Source: Bradyrhizobium sp. AZCC 1719 (lineage in GTDB: Bacteria > Pseudomonadota > Alphaproteobacteria > Rhizobiales > Xanthobacteraceae). Taken from it: 64,000 bases of DNA. Position numbers and translations under genes: made by a program. The notes under the pieces were generated by a model. It saw only the letters and a program-made list of their open reading frames with translations. It was not told the DNA's origin and did not search any database. The stretch spans positions 1,145,001-1,209,000 of the forward strand of contig NZ_JAZHRU010000001.1 of NCBI RefSeq assembly GCF_036924525.1. The letters run 5' to 3'. Positions 43,379 to 52,226 of the stretch are shown here, piece by piece. Position 1 is the first letter of the stretch. The number at the start of each line of letters is the position of its first letter.

Positions 43379-44431
43379 ATGACTTCAAACGGTACATCCG
43401 CCGTCACGGAACGCTCCACCCGCATCGATTGGGTGGACTACGCCAAGGGCATCTGCATCGTCATGGTGGTGATGATGCATTCGGTGCTGGGGGTCGAAGC
43501 GGCGGCCGGCCAGACCGGCTTCATGCATGCGTTCGTGATGTTCGCAAAGCCGTTCCGGATGCCGGATTTCTTCCTGATTTCGGGCCTGTTTCTTGCCGTT
43601 GTCATCGACCGTGACTGGCGCACCTATCTCGACCGCAAGGTCCTGCACTTCGCTTATTTTTATGTGCTGTGGGTGACGATCCAGTTCGGCTTCAAGGCTC
43701 CTGGCTTCGCCGCTGAATCGGGTTGGCGGCATGTCGGATTCATGTATCTGGAATCCTTCATCGAGCCGTTCGGCACGTTGTGGTTCATTTATTTGTTGCC
43801 GGTGTTCTTCGTTGTCACAAAACTGTTGCGCGGCGTCCCGCCGCTTGCGATCTGGCTCGCGGCCGCGGCGCTCGAGATGGCGCATATCACGACCGGCTGG
43901 ACCGTGATCGACGAATTCTGCGGGCGTTTCGTCTATTTCTATTCCGGCTACCTGTTTGCCAACTACGTGTTCGCGGTGTCGGACCGCGCGCGGGCGCGCC
44001 CGGCCCTCGCACTCGTGGGCGTCGCGCTGTGGACGCTCGTCAACGGCGCGCTGGTCGTATCCGGTTTTGACGAATGGCCGCTCGTTTCACTGGCGCTCGG
44101 CTTTGCGGGCGCCGGCGCCATCATCGTCATGGGCACGCTGCTGGCGCGCATGCAGTGGCTGAATTTCCTGCGCTATTGCGGCGAGCATTCCATCGTCATC
44201 TACCTCGCCTTCTTCCTGCCGATGGCGGTGACCCGAACGCTGCTTTTGAAGACCGGCCTGATCGCTGATATCGGAATGGTCTCGCTGATCGTGACGGTTG
44301 CAGGCGTCGCGGGGGCGGTGGTGATCTGGCGCCTCGCGCTGGCGCTGCGGGCGAACTTCCTGTTCGACCGCCCGGCCGCGTTCTGGATCGCGCCGAAAAA
44401 AGCCGCGCCGGCGCTGCAGCCGGCGGAGTAG
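43379..44431 (+). CDS. Acyltransferase 3-family membrane protein
   Basis: A 350-aa integral membrane protein with about ten helices. IDWVDYAKGICIVMVVMMHS is the characteristic first helix with the catalytic His of acyltransferase-3 proteins, followed by RMPDFFLISGLFLA and a C-terminal YCGEHSIVIYLAFFLPM. Such proteins transfer acetyl or succinyl groups to polysaccharides. A role in modifying a glucuronate-containing polymer is only suggested by the divergent UDP-glucose dehydrogenase gene. Confidence 0.88.
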   Translation: MTSNGTSAVTERSTRIDWVDYAKGICIVMVVMMHSVLGVEAAAGQTGFMHAFVMFAKPFRMPDFFLISGLFLAVVIDRDWRTYLDRKVLHFAYFYVLWVTIQFGFKAPGFAAESGWRHVGFMYLESFIEPFGTLWFIYLLPVFFVVTKLLRGVPPLAIWLAAAALEMAHITTGWTVIDEFCGRFVYFYSGYLFANYVFAVSDRARARPALALVGVALWTLVNGALVVSGFDEWPLVSLALGFAGAGAIIVMGTLLARMQWLNFLRYCGEHSIVIYLAFFLPMAVTRTLLLKTGLIADIGMVSLIVTVAGVAGAVVIWRLALALRANFLFDRPAAFWIAPKKAAPALQPAE

Positions 44432-44452
44432 GTTGCTCGACACACCCTACCT

Positions 44453-44572
44453 GTCATCGCCCGGCCTTGTGCGCAATTGCGCACTGGGACCGGGCGACCC
44501 AGTACGCCGAGCTCCCTCAGTTGAACATGACTGCCTCGGCGTACTGGATCACCCGCCTTCGCGGGTGATGAC
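44453..44572. repeat. Family A palindromic repeat, copy 9
   Basis: GTCATCGCCCGGCCTTGTGC...GGGACCGGGCGACCCAGTA, then GCGTACTGGATCACCCGCC...GGGTGATGAC. The left hairpin tip carries the inserted palindrome TGCGCAATTGCGCA also present in copy 5. It lies between the acyltransferase and polA. Confidence 0.85.
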
Positions 44573-44660
44573 GGATGTGCGGGTGACGACGGGTGTGTAT
44601 TTGGCTCAAAATCCCTCTCCCAAGGCTGTCAATCCGCGCAAAAATCCCTAAATTTCGGCC

Positions 44661-47600
44661 ATGCCGAAATCAGCCCCCAAAGCCGCCGCGAAACCCGCTC
44701 CCGCCAAAGCGCCTGCCAAGGCGCCCGCCAAAGCCCCTGCCAAGGGCGACCATGTGTTCCTGGTCGACGGTTCCGGCTACATTTTCCGCGCCTATCACGC
44801 GCTGCCGCCCTTGAACCGCAAATCTGACGGGCTGCAGGTCAATGCCGTGCTCGGCTTCTGCAATATGCTGTGGAAGCTGCTCCGCGAAATGCCCGAGGAT
44901 AACAGGCCGACGCATCTGGCGGTCGTGTTCGACAAGTCGGAAATCACGTTCCGCAACAAGCTCTATCCCGATTACAAGGCGCATCGGCCACCCGCGCCGG
45001 ACGACCTGATCCCGCAATTTGCCTTGATCCGCGAAGCCGTGCGCGCGTTCGACCTGCCTTGCCTCGAGCAAGTCGGCTACGAGGCCGACGACTTGATCGC
45101 GACCTATGTCCGCATTGCCTGCGAGCGGGGCGCCACCGCCACCATCGTGTCCTCGGACAAGGACCTGATGCAGCTCGTGACCGACTGCGTCACCATGTAC
45201 GACACCATGAAGGACCGGCGCCTCGGGGTCGCTGAGGTGATCGAGAAATTCGGCGTTCCGCCGGAAAAGGTCGTCGAGGTGCAGGCGTTGGCCGGCGATT
45301 CCACCGACAACGTGCCGGGTGTACCCGGCATCGGCGTCAAGACCGCGGCGCAACTGATTGTCGAATATGGCGACCTGGAAACGCTGCTGCAGCGCGCCGG
45401 CGAGATCAAGCAGCCGAAACGGCGCGAGGCGCTGATCGAGAACGCCGAAAAGGCGCGGATCTCGCGGCAACTGGTGCTGCTCGACGACAAGGTCGATCTC
45501 GAAGTGCCGCTCGATGACCTTGCCGTGCACGAGCCGGATGCGCGCAAGCTGATCGCCTTCCTCAAGGCGATGGAGTTCTCCACCCTTACCCGCCGTGTCG
45601 CCGAATATTCGCAGATCGATCCCGCCGATATCGAGCCGGATGCAGGCAACAAGAGCGGCGCCAGTGTTTTCGCGGTGCCGCCATCGGGCAAGAAGCCGGA
45701 GGGCTATGTCGAAGGCGCGACGCTATTCGACAGTCCGCCCGCCGGCAAAGCCGGCACCGCACCGGGCAAGACCGGCGGCGACAAGCAGGACAAGGGGGCG
45801 AGCCACAAGGGTACACCGATATCGCTGGCTGCGGTCCGCGCGGAGGCCGCGCGAAAACTGCCGGTCGATCGGACCAAGTACCAGACCATCCGCACGATCG
45901 ATGAGCTCAATGCCTGGGTTGCGCGGGCCTATGACGCCGGCACGTTTGCGATCGTCGCCAAGGCGAGCTCGGACGATCCAATGCAGGCCGACATCTGCGG
46001 CATTGCGCTGGCGCTGGCGCCAAACGACGCCTGCTACATTCCACTCACGCACAAGCAATCCGGCGGCGGCGCCGGCCTGTTCGACGCCGGCCTCGCGCCG
46101 GACCAGATCACGGCTGCCGAGGCGCTGGCGGGGTTGCAGCCGCTGTTGGAATCACAGGGCATTCTCAAGATCGGCTTCGATATCAAGTTCAGCGCCGTGA
46201 TGCTGGCGCAACACGGCGTCACCCTGCGCAACGTCGACGACGCGCAATTGATGTCGTACGCGCTCGACGCCGGACGCAATTCACATGCGCTGGGGTCGCT
46301 CGCCGAACGTTGGTTTGGCCATGCCGTCACGAGCGAAAGCGAGCTGATCGGCAACGGCAAGAACAAGCTGACCTTCGATCAGGTCGCGATCGACAAGGCG
46401 ACCGTCTATTCGGCCGAGAGCGCCGACGTCATCCTGCGGCTGCATCGCGTGCTCAGACCGCGGCTCGCCGCGGAGCACATGATGACGGTCTATGAGACCC
46501 TGGAGCGGCCGCTGGTCACCGTGCTGGCGCGGATGGAGCGGCGCGGCATTTCGATCGATCGCCAAGTGCTGTCGCGGCTGTCGGGCGATTTCGCCCAGAC
46601 CGCAGCGCGCGTCGAGGCCGAGTTGCAGGAGATCGCCGGCGAGCCGATCAATGTCGGCAGCCCCAAGCAGATCGGCGACATCATCTTCGGCAAGATGGGC
46701 ATCCCCGGCGGCACCAAGACCAAGACCGGGGCGTGGTCGACCTCGGCGCAGATTCTCGATGAGCTCGCCGAACAGGGTCATGAATTCCCGAAGAAAATTC
46801 TGGAGTGGCGGCAGGTCTCGAAACTGAAATCGACCTATACCGACGCGCTGCCGAATTATGTGCATCCGCAGACCCACCGCGTGCACACGACCTATGCGCT
46901 GGCCGCGACCACCACGGGGCGGCTGTCGTCGAACGAGCCGAACCTGCAGAACATTCCGGTTCGTACCGAGGACGGCCGCAAGATCCGCCGCGCCTTCATC
47001 GCGACGCCCGGGCACAAGCTGGTGTCGGCGGACTATTCGCAGATCGAATTACGGCTGCTGGCCGAGATTGCGGACATCCCCGTTTTGAAGCAGGCGTTCC
47101 GCGACGGGCTCGACATTCACGCCATGACGGCGTCCGAAATGTTCGGCGTGCCGATCAAGGACATGCCGGGCGAAGTGCGGCGGCGTGCGAAGGCGATCAA
47201 TTTCGGCATCATCTACGGCATCTCGGCGTTCGGCCTCGCCAACCAGCTCGGCATCGCCCGCGAGGAAGCCTCCGCCTACATCAAGAAGTACTTCGAGCGC
47301 TTCCCGGGCATCCGCGCTTACATGGACGAGACGCGGGATTTCTGCCGCACCAATGGCTATGTGCTGACCCTGTTCGGGCGGAAGTGTCATTATCCCGACA
47401 TCAAGGCCTCCAACGCCTCGGTCCGCTCCTTCAACGAGCGGGCCGCAATCAACGCGCGCCTGCAAGGCACCGCCGCCGACATCATCCGTCGCGCCATGAT
47501 CCGGATGGAAGATGCGCTGGCGGAGAAGAAGCTGTCGGCGCAGATGCTGTTGCAGGTGCATGACGAACTGATCTTCGAAGTGCCCGACGACGAAGTGGCG

Positions 47601-47717
47601 GCGACGCTTCCGGTGGTGCAGCACGTCATGCAAGACGCGCCGTTCCCGGCGGTAAATCTCTCGCTGCCGCTGCAGGTGGATGCGCGGGCGGCGAATAATT
47701 GGGACGAGGCGCATTGA
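44661..47717 (+). CDS. polA: DNA polymerase I
   Basis: A 1018-aa family A polymerase. Residues 1-30 are a Lys/Ala/Pro repeat (APAKAPAKAPAK), then the 5'-nuclease (~32-300, FLVDGSGYIFRAYHAL, SSDKDLMQLV), a low-complexity linker (~330-405), the 3'-5' exonuclease-like domain (~410-620) and the polymerase (~630-1018) with motif A DYSQIELRLLAEI, motif B RRRAKAINFGIIYG and motif C QVHDELIFEV. The exonuclease site looks dead: the DxE motif reads VAK, GFDIKFS has Ser for Asp, and YSAESAD has Ser for Asp. Polymerase and 5'-nuclease residues appear intact. Confidence 0.96.
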   Translation: MPKSAPKAAAKPAPAKAPAKAPAKAPAKGDHVFLVDGSGYIFRAYHALPPLNRKSDGLQVNAVLGFCNMLWKLLREMPEDNRPTHLAVVFDKSEITFRNKLYPDYKAHRPPAPDDLIPQFALIREAVRAFDLPCLEQVGYEADDLIATYVRIACERGATATIVSSDKDLMQLVTDCVTMYDTMKDRRLGVAEVIEKFGVPPEKVVEVQALAGDSTDNVPGVPGIGVKTAAQLIVEYGDLETLLQRAGEIKQPKRREALIENAEKARISRQLVLLDDKVDLEVPLDDLAVHEPDARKLIAFLKAMEFSTLTRRVAEYSQIDPADIEPDAGNKSGASVFAVPPSGKKPEGYVEGATLFDSPPAGKAGTAPGKTGGDKQDKGASHKGTPISLAAVRAEAARKLPVDRTKYQTIRTIDELNAWVARAYDAGTFAIVAKASSDDPMQADICGIALALAPNDACYIPLTHKQSGGGAGLFDAGLAPDQITAAEALAGLQPLLESQGILKIGFDIKFSAVMLAQHGVTLRNVDDAQLMSYALDAGRNSHALGSLAERWFGHAVTSESELIGNGKNKLTFDQVAIDKATVYSAESADVILRLHRVLRPRLAAEHMMTVYETLERPLVTVLARMERRGISIDRQVLSRLSGDFAQTAARVEAELQEIAGEPINVGSPKQIGDIIFGKMGIPGGTKTKTGAWSTSAQILDELAEQGHEFPKKILEWRQVSKLKSTYTDALPNYVHPQTHRVHTTYALAATTTGRLSSNEPNLQNIPVRTEDGRKIRRAFIATPGHKLVSADYSQIELRLLAEIADIPVLKQAFRDGLDIHAMTASEMFGVPIKDMPGEVRRRAKAINFGIIYGISAFGLANQLGIAREEASAYIKKYFERFPGIRAYMDETRDFCRTNGYVLTLFGRKCHYPDIKASNASVRSFNERAAINARLQGTAADIIRRAMIRMEDALAEKKLSAQMLLQVHDELIFEVPDDEVAATLPVVQHVMQDAPFPAVNLSLPLQVDARAANNWDEAH

Positions 47718-47721
47718 GGCG

Positions 47722-47908
47722 ATGCGTTCCCCGGATGCTGCGCAGCATCAAAAGCGCGTTCACGCGCGTCTTGGACGCGCTATGGTGATGCGCTGCTGAT
47801 CCGGGTCCAGTGGGTCCCGGCTCTGCGTCGCGTCATTTCATACCGCGCCGCGTCCGGGACACGTGATCTGCATTGCTCCGAACGATAGCGGCTCCCCATC
47901 GGAGCAAT
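47722..47908. repeat. Family F composite palindromic region
   Basis: Intergenic block after polA made of nested inverted repeats: CCGGATGCTGCGCAGCATC paired with GATGCGCTGCTGATCCGG around an inner AGCGCGTTCACGCGC hairpin, then TCCCGGCTCTGCG / CGCGTCCGGGA, and finally ATTGCTCCGA (47872-47881) / TCGGAGCAAT (47899-47908). It ends about 65 bp before the LysE-type gene. Only one copy occurs in this window. Confidence 0.6.
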
Positions 47909-47973
47909 ATACGAAATGACATCGCCGCGCGCTGCGCGCTAGAAACGTGCGCATTCCTCGCCGCGAGTCTGCC

Positions 47974-48609
47974 ATGCCTCACATCGCAACCCTGCTCGGT
48001 TTTGCCCTGGTCTCGCTCGGCATGGTGCTGACGCCGGGGCCGAACATGATCTACCTGATCTCGCGCTCGATTACGCAAGGGCCGGCAGCCGGCATCGTCT
48101 CGCTGGGCGGCGTTGCGCTCGGGTTCGTGTTCTACATGCTGTGCGCGGCGTTCGGCATCACGGCGCTCTTGTTCGCGGTGCCCTATGCTTACGACGCGCT
48201 GCGGTTTGCTGGCGCGGCCTATTTGCTGTGGCTGGCGTGGCAGGCGCTGAAACCGAACGGGCGTTCGCCGTTTCAGGTGAAGAAGCTGCAAGTCGACGGC
48301 CCGCGCAAGCTGTTTGCGATGGGCTTCGTCACCAATCTGCTCAATCCGAAGATCGCGATGCTGTACCTGGCGCTGCTGCCGCAATTCATCGATCCGGCTG
48401 TGGGAGGTGTGCTGACGCAGTCGCTGGCGCTGGGCGCGATCCAGATCGTGATCAGCGTCAGCGTCAACGCGCTGATCGCGCTCGCCGCCGGATCGATCGC
48501 AATGTTTCTCGGCTCGCGGCCGACGTGGCTGTTGCTGCAGCGCTGGCTGATGGGAACGGTGCTGGCAGGGCTTGCGGTGAAGATGGCATTCGAGGCGAAG
48601 CGGGGGTGA
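47974..48609 (+). CDS. LysE family amino-acid exporter
   Basis: A 211-aa inner-membrane protein of the LysE/RhtB superfamily with six hydrophobic helices. It has the family start LLGFALVSLGMVLTPGPNMIYLIS, followed by GPAAGIVSLGGVALG, and the loop FAMGFVTNLLNPKIAMLYLALLPQFI. Likely exports a neutral or basic amino acid or homoserine lactone-type compound. The ATG at 47974 is preferred to the frame from 47947. Confidence 0.9.
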   Translation: MPHIATLLGFALVSLGMVLTPGPNMIYLISRSITQGPAAGIVSLGGVALGFVFYMLCAAFGITALLFAVPYAYDALRFAGAAYLLWLAWQALKPNGRSPFQVKKLQVDGPRKLFAMGFVTNLLNPKIAMLYLALLPQFIDPAVGGVLTQSLALGAIQIVISVSVNALIALAAGSIAMFLGSRPTWLLLQRWLMGTVLAGLAVKMAFEAKRG

Positions 48610-48613
48610 TGTT

Positions 48614-48756
48614 CTTCCCCTCTCCCCTTGTGGGAGAGGGTGGATCAATCGCGCGAAGCGCGTTGAGACGGGTGAGGGGTCTGTCTCCGCGGAGAGAACC
48701 CCTCATCCGGCGCGGATTGCATCCGCGCCACCTTCTCCCACAAGGGGAGAAGGAAG
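48614..48756. repeat. Family D palindromic repeat, copy 2
   Basis: CTTCCCCTCTCCCCTTGTGG...GGAGAGGGTGG, nested GCGCGAAGCGC, GAGGGGTCTGTCTCCGC / GAACCCCTCATCC, and the outer right arm CACCTTCTCCCACAAGGGGA...GGAAG. It lies between the converging LysE and GST genes. Confidence 0.85.
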
Positions 48757-48772
48757 AAAGCAAGGCGCGTTC

Positions 48773-49399
48773 TCAATCCAGCTTGGCTTCCATGCCGCGC
48801 TTGGTCGCCGGGCGTGCCATCAGGGCGTTGTACCAGCGCTCGACGTTCGGAAAATCCTTCAGCTCCACCTTGTGGCGCGGGTGGCGCCAGGCCCAGCCGA
48901 GAATGGCGAAGTCGGCGACCGACAAGGCATCGGCGACGAACTCGCGGCTCTCCAGCCGACGGTCGAGGACGCCGTAGAGCCGGCGGGTTTCGGCCATGAA
49001 GCGCTTGAGGCCATAGGCGCGGTCGGTCTCGTTCTCCAGCGCGATGAAATGGTGCACCTGGCCCGGCATCGGCCCAAATCCGCCCATCTGCCACATCAGC
49101 CATTCATAGACCGGGATACGCTCGGCCAGCGGCTTGGGCAGGAACTTGCCGGTCTTCTCGCCGAGATAAAGCAGGATCGCACCGGACTCGAAGATACTGA
49201 CCGGCTTGCCGCCGGGGCCGTCGGGATCGACGATCGCCGGGATCTTGTTGTTCGGGCTGAGCTTGAGAAAGGCGGGCGCCATCTGCTCGCCCTTGGTGAT
49301 GTTCACCGGGATCACCTTGTAGGGCAGCCCCATTTCCTCCAGCGCAACCGATATCTTGCGGCCGTTCGGCGTGTTCCAGGTGTGCAGTTCGATCGTCAT
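48773..49399 (-). CDS. Glutathione S-transferase family protein
   Basis: A 208-aa two-domain GST. The thioredoxin-fold part has WNTPNGRKISVALEEMGLPY, LKLSPNNKIPAIVDPDG and the glutathione-binding SIFESGAILLYLGEKTG; the helical part has the N-capping-type SVADFAILGWAWRH. This layout resembles YfcG/YghU-type GSTs (disulfide-bond reductases). The start at 49399 removes an upstream frame that is merely translated family-A repeat. Confidence 0.92.
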   Translation of the reverse strand: MTIELHTWNTPNGRKISVALEEMGLPYKVIPVNITKGEQMAPAFLKLSPNNKIPAIVDPDGPGGKPVSIFESGAILLYLGEKTGKFLPKPLAERIPVYEWLMWQMGGFGPMPGQVHHFIALENETDRAYGLKRFMAETRRLYGVLDRRLESREFVADALSVADFAILGWAWRHPRHKVELKDFPNVERWYNALMARPATKRGMEAKLD

Positions 49400-49402
49400 T
49401 TT

Positions 49403-49502
49403 GTCATCCCCGCGGAAAGCGGGGTATCCAGTACCCCGGAACTTCGGGGCGTTACAACCGCCGCTGCGGAATACGGGGCCATCCGCTTTCGCGGATGCCG
49501 AC
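49403..49502. repeat. Family A palindromic repeat, copy 10 (degenerate)
   Basis: GTCATCCCCGCGGAAAGCGG...ATCCAGTACC, a GC-rich centre, then a decayed right arm GGGGCCATCCGCTTTCGCGG...GATGCCGAC. It abuts the GST start codon by 3 bp, so it forms the GST leader. Confidence 0.75.
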
Positions 49503-49595
49503 ATGGTGCCCTGTTGACGGCGTCGGATCGGCGCTGGAATCTAACCGGCAGCGCCGATAGATTGCGCCCCGCCTGAAACCTTCGGGGAAACCGCC

Positions 49596-50159
49596 TTGTC
49601 CAAATCAGCCTCCCGCGCCCGCCTCGCCGAGATCATCCGCAAGCGCTCGTTCGGCCGCGGCGAGATCACGTTGGCCTCAGGCCGCAAGAGCGACTTCTAC
49701 TTCAACCTCAAGCCGACCATGCTCGACCCCGAAGGTGCGGCGCTGTTGGCTGAATTGACCTATGAGGCGTTGAAGGACGACAATCTCGATTTCGTCGGCG
49801 GGCTGGAGATGGGCGCGGTCCCACTGGCGGGCGCGATCGCGCAGCTCTCCTGGATCAAGGGCCACCCGATCGCGGCGTTTTTCGTGCGCAAGAAACCAAA
49901 GGAGCATGGCGCGCGTCTCGCAGTGGAGGGCCTTGCCAAGGGCGAGACCCTGCAGGGCAAGCGCATCGTGATCGTGGAGGACGTCACCACCACAGGCGGC
50001 TCGGCATTGAAGGCGGTCGAGGCCGTGCGCGAAGCCGGCGGCGAGATCGTGCTCGTGCTTACGATGGTAGACCGCGAGGAAGGCGCGACCGAAGCCTTTG
50101 CCGAGGCAGGGCTTGAGTTTCGTTCGCTGTACAAGGCGGGCGAATTTTTGAAGGGGTGA
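49596..50159 (+). CDS. pyrE: Orotate phosphoribosyltransferase
   Basis: A 187-aa type I PRTase converting orotate and PRPP to [51 protein letters not shown] (catalytic lysines) and the PRPP loop [16 protein letters not shown] are present. The start codon is TTG at 49596, the only one that gives the full N-terminus; it implies low translation. Confidence 0.95.
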   Translation: MSKSASRARLAEIIRKRSFGRGEITLASGRKSDFYFNLKPTMLDPEGAALLAELTYEALKDDNLDFVGGLEMGAVPLAGAIAQLSWIKGHPIAAFFVRKKPKEHGARLAVEGLAKGETLQGKRIVIVEDVTTTGGSALKAVEAVREAGGEIVLVLTMVDREEGATEAFAEAGLEFRSLYKAGEFLKG

Positions 50160-50247
50160 ATAGGTCTTCCCCCCGTCCCCGCTCATCACTCATTTACCAT
50201 CCGCCGTTAAGGTTACCCCGAACTGAAGCCGTCGCGCTTCAGCGCGT

Positions 50248-51081
50248 TTGTTGCGTTGGGTGGAGTTGGCGTTGCGTACAGAGTTGGCCTTTTCGCGCGT
50301 GCGGCGCCGCGCGACGTTTGTTGCCGCAGCGATCCTTTCGGGCGCTCTCCTGCTCGCGCCCGGCAGCGTTTCCGCCGAGGGCCTGTTCGATTTCCTGTTC
50401 GGCGGCGCGCAGAAGCAGCAGACGCGGCAAGCGTCACCGCAGGCCAATTTCTTCGCCGATCCGTTCGGCCTCAATCAGCAGCCATCGGCACCCCCGGCCC
50501 CGCGGGTAGCCGGCTCCGGGCCAGCGTTTTGCGTGCGAAGCTGCGACGGCAAATATTTTCCGCTGACCATGCGCGGCACCGCCTCGCCGGTGCAGACCTG
50601 CCAGGCGTTCTGCCCGGCCAGCGTCACCAAGGTGTTTTACGGCAGCAACATCGATCATGCGACCGCCAGTAACGGCGAGCGTTATGCCGACAGCGAGAAC
50701 GCCTACGCCTATCGCAAGGCGCTGAGCGCCGACTGCACCTGCAACGGCCGAAGCCCGTCCGGGCTTGCGCCGGTCGATCTCACGCTTGACACTTCGCTGC
50801 GCTCCGGCGATGTCGTCGCCACCACCGACGGCCTGGTGGCCTATACTGGCGTGCGTCTTGGCGCCGACCACACGGCGGAGTTCACGCCAGTCGCCTCCTA
50901 TCCCGGCCTCACGGCGGATGTCCGCGCCCGGCTCGGCGAAATGAAGGTCGCGCCAGTCAGCGCCGAGATGGTCGCCGGCACCGCGCCGCTGCCCGAAGCA
51001 CGGCGCGACGACGAACTGCCGACCGCCTCGATCCCGAAGACGGCCGCGCCGAAAGCGGCGAAGCGGGCGGAAGCGCGATAG
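50248..51081 (+). CDS. DUF2865 domain-containing exported protein
   Basis: A ~277-aa secreted protein. The N-terminal hydrophobic stretch RATFVAAAILSGALLLAPGSVSA is a signal peptide. The DUF2865 core has three Cys clusters: FCVRSCDGKYFPL, CQAFCPAS and CTCNGR, with YGSNIDHATASNGERY between. The tail is Lys/Ala-rich. The start is uncertain: TTG 50248, GTG 50260 and TTG 50272 (best spaced from GGTGGAG) are all possible. Function unknown; the family is mostly found in Rhizobiales. Confidence 0.85.
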   Translation: MLRWVELALRTELAFSRVRRRATFVAAAILSGALLLAPGSVSAEGLFDFLFGGAQKQQTRQASPQANFFADPFGLNQQPSAPPAPRVAGSGPAFCVRSCDGKYFPLTMRGTASPVQTCQAFCPASVTKVFYGSNIDHATASNGERYADSENAYAYRKALSADCTCNGRSPSGLAPVDLTLDTSLRSGDVVATTDGLVAYTGVRLGADHTAEFTPVASYPGLTADVRARLGEMKVAPVSAEMVAGTAPLPEARRDDELPTASIPKTAAPKAAKRAEAR

Positions 51082-51186
51082 GGCACCCGCACTACGCCGC
51101 AGGGCCCAAACACAAAATTACGAAAACAACCCCATGCAAAGTAGCGTGGGCCCGGGCTCGCGGCATTCAGGTAGCTGACGCCAGCA

Positions 51187-51618
51187 CTACCGCCCCACGA
51201 TGACCCCGATCACGTTCGGCGCCGACAGATATTTTTCCTCGATCGCCGCCCGCGCCGCGGCGCGGTTTTCCGGCGTCAGCAAGCCGCGCTTCTCGGCCAG
51301 AATCATCCAGCAATAGCCCCACCAGTCCGTCAGCATGCCATGGTCGTCGACGAGATCGTAGCCTGCTTGGGCTGCAAAAATCCGCGCCTGCGCTTCATCG
51401 AGCGAATCGAGAAAGGCGTGATCCTCGATCGAAAACAGTTCGTCGCTGAAATCGTCCGTGGTGTAGCCCCACACCGACATGCAGACCGCGTTGAACTCGC
51501 GGTCGATCGCGTCGTCGTCGACGAGCTGGCGGCGCGAGGCCTGATGCAGGCGCGATAGCGAGCGCGCGAAATCGGCGATGCGGGTGAGAGCGAACTGATC
51601 GAAAGCGATGGTGGACAT
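51187..51618 (-). CDS. Hypothetical protein
   Basis: A 143-aa acidic, soluble protein that I do not recognise. It has an amphipathic start (MSTIAFDQFALTRIADFARSL), a central FSDELFSIEDHAFLDSLDEAQARIF and a Trp-rich LTDWWGYCWMILAEKRGLLT. The ATG at 51618 has GAGGAC just upstream and is preferred over the frame from 51675. No operon partners. Confidence 0.7.
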   Translation of the reverse strand: MSTIAFDQFALTRIADFARSLSRLHQASRRQLVDDDAIDREFNAVCMSVWGYTTDDFSDELFSIEDHAFLDSLDEAQARIFAAQAGYDLVDDHGMLTDWWGYCWMILAEKRGLLTPENRAAARAAIEEKYLSAPNVIGVIVGR

Positions 51619-51724
51619 GTAGTCCTCGCAAACTCGGATGGGCCTATATGTTGTGTCGGCGACGTGCCGAATCACAATGATATATCAAAGACTTGCTAAG
51701 GTGTTCTTAATTTGTTCTAGCCTC

Positions 51725-51874
51725 GTGCCGAAATTTCGCTATCCGGGTTGCCGCAAGGATCGAGATCGAGCCAGCCAGATTCGGATGCCGTTGCTGGAAG
51801 CGGCCGACGCGTTCGAGCTGCTGCAGAAGCTTTATCTCCGCTATCCCGCGCTTGCCGAGGAAGGCGAAGCTTGA
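51725..51874 (+). CDS. Possible small protein (49 aa)
   Basis: GTG start at 51725 giving a 49-aa peptide with a basic N-terminus (PKFRYPGCRKDRDRASQIR) and an amphipathic C-terminal helix (EAADAFELLQKLYLRYPALA). Codon third positions are GC-rich, unlike the AT-rich sequence just before it. No ribosome site is obvious, so this is tentative. Confidence 0.3.
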   Translation: MPKFRYPGCRKDRDRASQIRMPLLEAADAFELLQKLYLRYPALAEEGEA

Positions 51875-51911
51875 GGGCCGCAATGGGATGAACCGTCCCG
51901 AACCCAATCCT

Positions 51912-52142
51912 TCACATCGCCGACAACAGTTTGTCGCCGCAATAATTGGCGTAGAATTTTCCGCCGCACTGCCGCTTGATCGCGGCACAACGCGCTTCTG
52001 GTGAAGCGCCCTTTGCAACGCTGAACGAGCAGCTCAGCCCGTCGGCACTTCTGCCGGTCTTGCCCGCGGCAAAGGCGGCGCTGGTGGCGCTGATGCAGAC
52101 CATCAATAACGCGGTAGCAGCGATCTCGATCGTCAACCTCAT
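51912..52142 (-). CDS. Small exported cysteine-containing protein
   Basis: A 76-aa protein with a clear signal peptide (residues 1-25, IAATALLMVCISATSAAFAA). The mature ~50 residues contain four Cys (LSCSFSV, EARCAAI, RQCGG, NYCGD), suggesting two disulfides in the periplasm. The family is unknown to me. A GAGGG ribosome site precedes the ATG at 52142. Confidence 0.65.
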   Translation of the reverse strand: MRLTIEIAATALLMVCISATSAAFAAGKTGRSADGLSCSFSVAKGASPEARCAAIKRQCGGKFYANYCGDKLLSAM

Positions 52143-52226
52143 GACAGGCCCTCCCCGTTTTGCTGGCGCGCGATTCCTTGGACCCGAATCGGCATCTACC
52201 CACCAAGCCCCAGCGATCCCTGTACT

